DNA from: Streptomyces sp. NBC_01288
Lineage (GTDB): Bacteria; Actinomycetota; Actinomycetes; Streptomycetales; Streptomycetaceae
Assembly (NCBI RefSeq): GCF_035982055.1
Contig: NZ_CP108427.1
Coordinates: forward strand, 4,216,001 to 4,280,000
Length of the DNA: 64,000 bases
Direction: 5' to 3'
Part shown: in pieces, positions 62,870-64,000 of the stretch
Layout of the letters: every line of letters begins with the position of its first letter
Position numbering within the stretch: position 1 is the first letter of the stretch
Notes under the pieces: model-generated
Database searches by the model: none
Seen by the model: only the letters and a program-made list of their open reading frames with translations
Told to the model about the DNA's origin: nothing
Made by a program: the position numbers and the translations under genes

Positions 62870-63682
62870 TCAGCTGTGGGCGACGGTGAGGCCGTAGAAG
62901 GCGACTCGGGCGCCCTTGGTGGTGCTGTCGGAGGACGACTGGTTGTACGAACCGGCCTTGAAGTACTGCTTGTAGGCGTTGAAGGACGACGGGATGGCGT
63001 AGTGCGTGGTGCTCCCGTTGACCGTCAGGTTGATGGTGTTCCCGCCCGAGACGCCGATCGTGTAGCTCCACGTCTTGCCGACCGAGACGTTGCCCACGGT
63101 GTGCAGGGTCTGGCCGCCCGAGGGCGAGTTCTCGGTGCCGAGGACGATGTCGCCGCTCGACCGGTAGTACAGCTCCAGCAGCGGCTTGGTGGACGTGCCT
63201 CCGCTGCCGAGGTGGATCTGGCCGACGCAGACGTTCGACGTGACGGAGACGACCCGCAGCGTCGCCTTCATCGTGTGGGTGCCGCTGAGCGACCAGTCGG
63301 CGGCGCTGCCGCTGCGGTTCATCTCCCGCAGTTCGGAGCGGGCGTAGTTCGAGTTGGGGGTGGTGACGCCCTTCTCCGGCGCCCAGAAGGTCATCGCTCC
63401 GTCACGGGTGTCCGTGTAGAAGTACGAGTCCTGGAACCCGTTGGCCCCCTGGAGCCGGGACGACGAGATCGTCGTGGGCGAGCCGGGGGAACCGATCGGC
63501 TCCTGGAGCTGCCACACCCCCAGGTCGAAGTTCCCGCCGGGCGCGACGGAGGGGTCGGCCAGGGGTGCGGCGACGACGTGGGCGGCGCCGGTACTGCCCG
63601 ACGCGGCGGGCGCCGTGAGGGCGAGGCCGCCGGTGACGGCGACGACGGTGGCCAGGGAGGTGAGCAGCGTACGCATGCGCAT
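62870..63682 (-). CDS. secreted polysaccharide lyase family 7 (alginate lyase)
   Basis: 270 residues with a Sec signal (TLLTSLATVVAVTGGLALTA, cleavage near AASGS). The three PL7 motifs are intact: RSELREM, QIH in VCVGQIHLGSG, and YFKAGSYNQ, which hold the catalytic Gln, His, Tyr and Arg. It should cleave alginate by beta-elimination; guluronate or mannuronate preference cannot be read with certainty, although QIH rather than QVH usually goes with guluronate activity. A single domain of normal length. Confidence 0.93.
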   Translation of the reverse strand: MRMRTLLTSLATVVAVTGGLALTAPAASGSTGAAHVVAAPLADPSVAPGGNFDLGVWQLQEPIGSPGSPTTISSSRLQGANGFQDSYFYTDTRDGAMTFWAPEKGVTTPNSNYARSELREMNRSGSAADWSLSGTHTMKATLRVVSVTSNVCVGQIHLGSGGTSTKPLLELYYRSSGDIVLGTENSPSGGQTLHTVGNVSVGKTWSYTIGVSGGNTINLTVNGSTTHYAIPSSFNAYKQYFKAGSYNQSSSDSTTKGARVAFYGLTVAHS

Positions 63683-63900
63683 GGGGGGTGCCTTCCTGTC
63701 TGCTCTGTGGACTCGACTCGGTTGGCGGAGCAGGCGTTCACGTGTATGAACTTTATGTTTCAACGTGAACGCGGTGTCGCGACAGTAGGGCTGTGGCACG
63801 GGCACGTCAAGGTTGGCGGCAGGGCGGAGGGGGCCGGGGGGATGCCCCTGGGGCGCCTTCGGGATACCTTTGCGGTGCCTCGGAAAGGCCCCGGGAACGA

Positions 63901-63946
63901 CGAAAGGGTCTGTGATCAGCATTGCTGCTGATCACAGACCCTTTCG
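63901..63946 (-). terminator. terminator after tRNA-Tyr
   Basis: A perfect 21-bp inverted repeat (CGAAAGGGTCTGTGATCAGC and complement) with a 4-base loop lies 7 bases beyond the tRNA 3' end. Confidence 0.9.
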
Positions 63947-63952
63947 ATCATG

Positions 63953-64000
63953 TGGCGGCGCCAGGGTTCGAACCTGGGTAGGCTAAGCCGGCAGATTTAC
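63953..64000 (-). tRNA. tRNA-Tyr (GTA), 3' part
   Basis: The window ends inside the anticodon loop. What remains is GTA at the edge, AATCTGCCGG (anticodon stem), a long variable arm (CTTAGCC), T arm CCAGGTTCGAACCCTGG and acceptor CGCCGCC plus A. The long variable arm together with GTAAATC identifies Tyr. Confidence 0.85.

Overview
The window is high-GC actinobacterial DNA and almost certainly Streptomyces. It carries the conserved secE-nusG-rplKA-rplJL-rpoBC and rpsL-rpsG-fusA-tuf blocks, a WhiB-family protein, a DUF5753 HTH / DUF397 pair, DUF1707/DUF4190 and WXG100/DUF1023 proteins, GTG and TTG starts, and abundant GTGA/ATGA overlaps. No database search was possible. Family names come from reading motifs, and organism-level statements are inference.

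Layout. 1-4.9 kb (minus): a WXG100/DUF1023-type cluster in which two neighbouring genes look broken (one frameshifted, one without a start). 4.9-8.0 kb: a Tat-exported GH115-like glycoside hydrolase. 8.2-12.6 kb (minus): tuf, fusA, rpsG, rpsL. 12.9-36.0 kb: a 23-kb island between rpsL and rpoC. It is mainly a siphovirus-type tail module without capsid, portal, terminase, integrase or replication genes. 36.1-49.5 kb (minus): rpoC, rpoB, rplL, rplJ, a lipoprotein, rplA, rplK, nusG, secE, then tRNA-Trp. 50-64 kb: aspartate aminotransferase, adenosine deaminase, two TetR-controlled loci, murB, two MaoC-fold dehydratases, rpmG, tRNA-Met, tRNA-Thr, a degenerate amidohydrolase, an NAD(P)-binding protein, a PL7 alginate lyase and the 3' part of tRNA-Tyr.

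The island is the main interest. On the plus strand it encodes a tail terminator, major tail protein, tail chaperone with a likely -1 frameshift, two tandem short tape-measure proteins, a distal tail protein, four paralogous fibre proteins with a shared N-terminal anchor and different heads, a hub protein, two further tail-tip proteins, an amidase endolysin and two small holin-like proteins. It ends at a strong hairpin shared with rpoC. This is the gene set expected of a non-contractile (F-type) tailocin: a released, headless phage tail. Regulators sit at its left end: a WhiB-like / zinc-ribbon / HTH operon on the minus strand and a divergent XRE-like repressor-type gene. Near-identical GTTGCG(A/T)GCGCGC elements lie upstream of both the WhiB operon and the tail operon, suggesting joint control. 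A 5.7-kb block of accessory genes (anti-sigma-like ATPase, HTH/DUF397 pair, duplicated holin-like genes, a coiled-coil protein) splits the tail module between the chaperone and the tape-measure genes.
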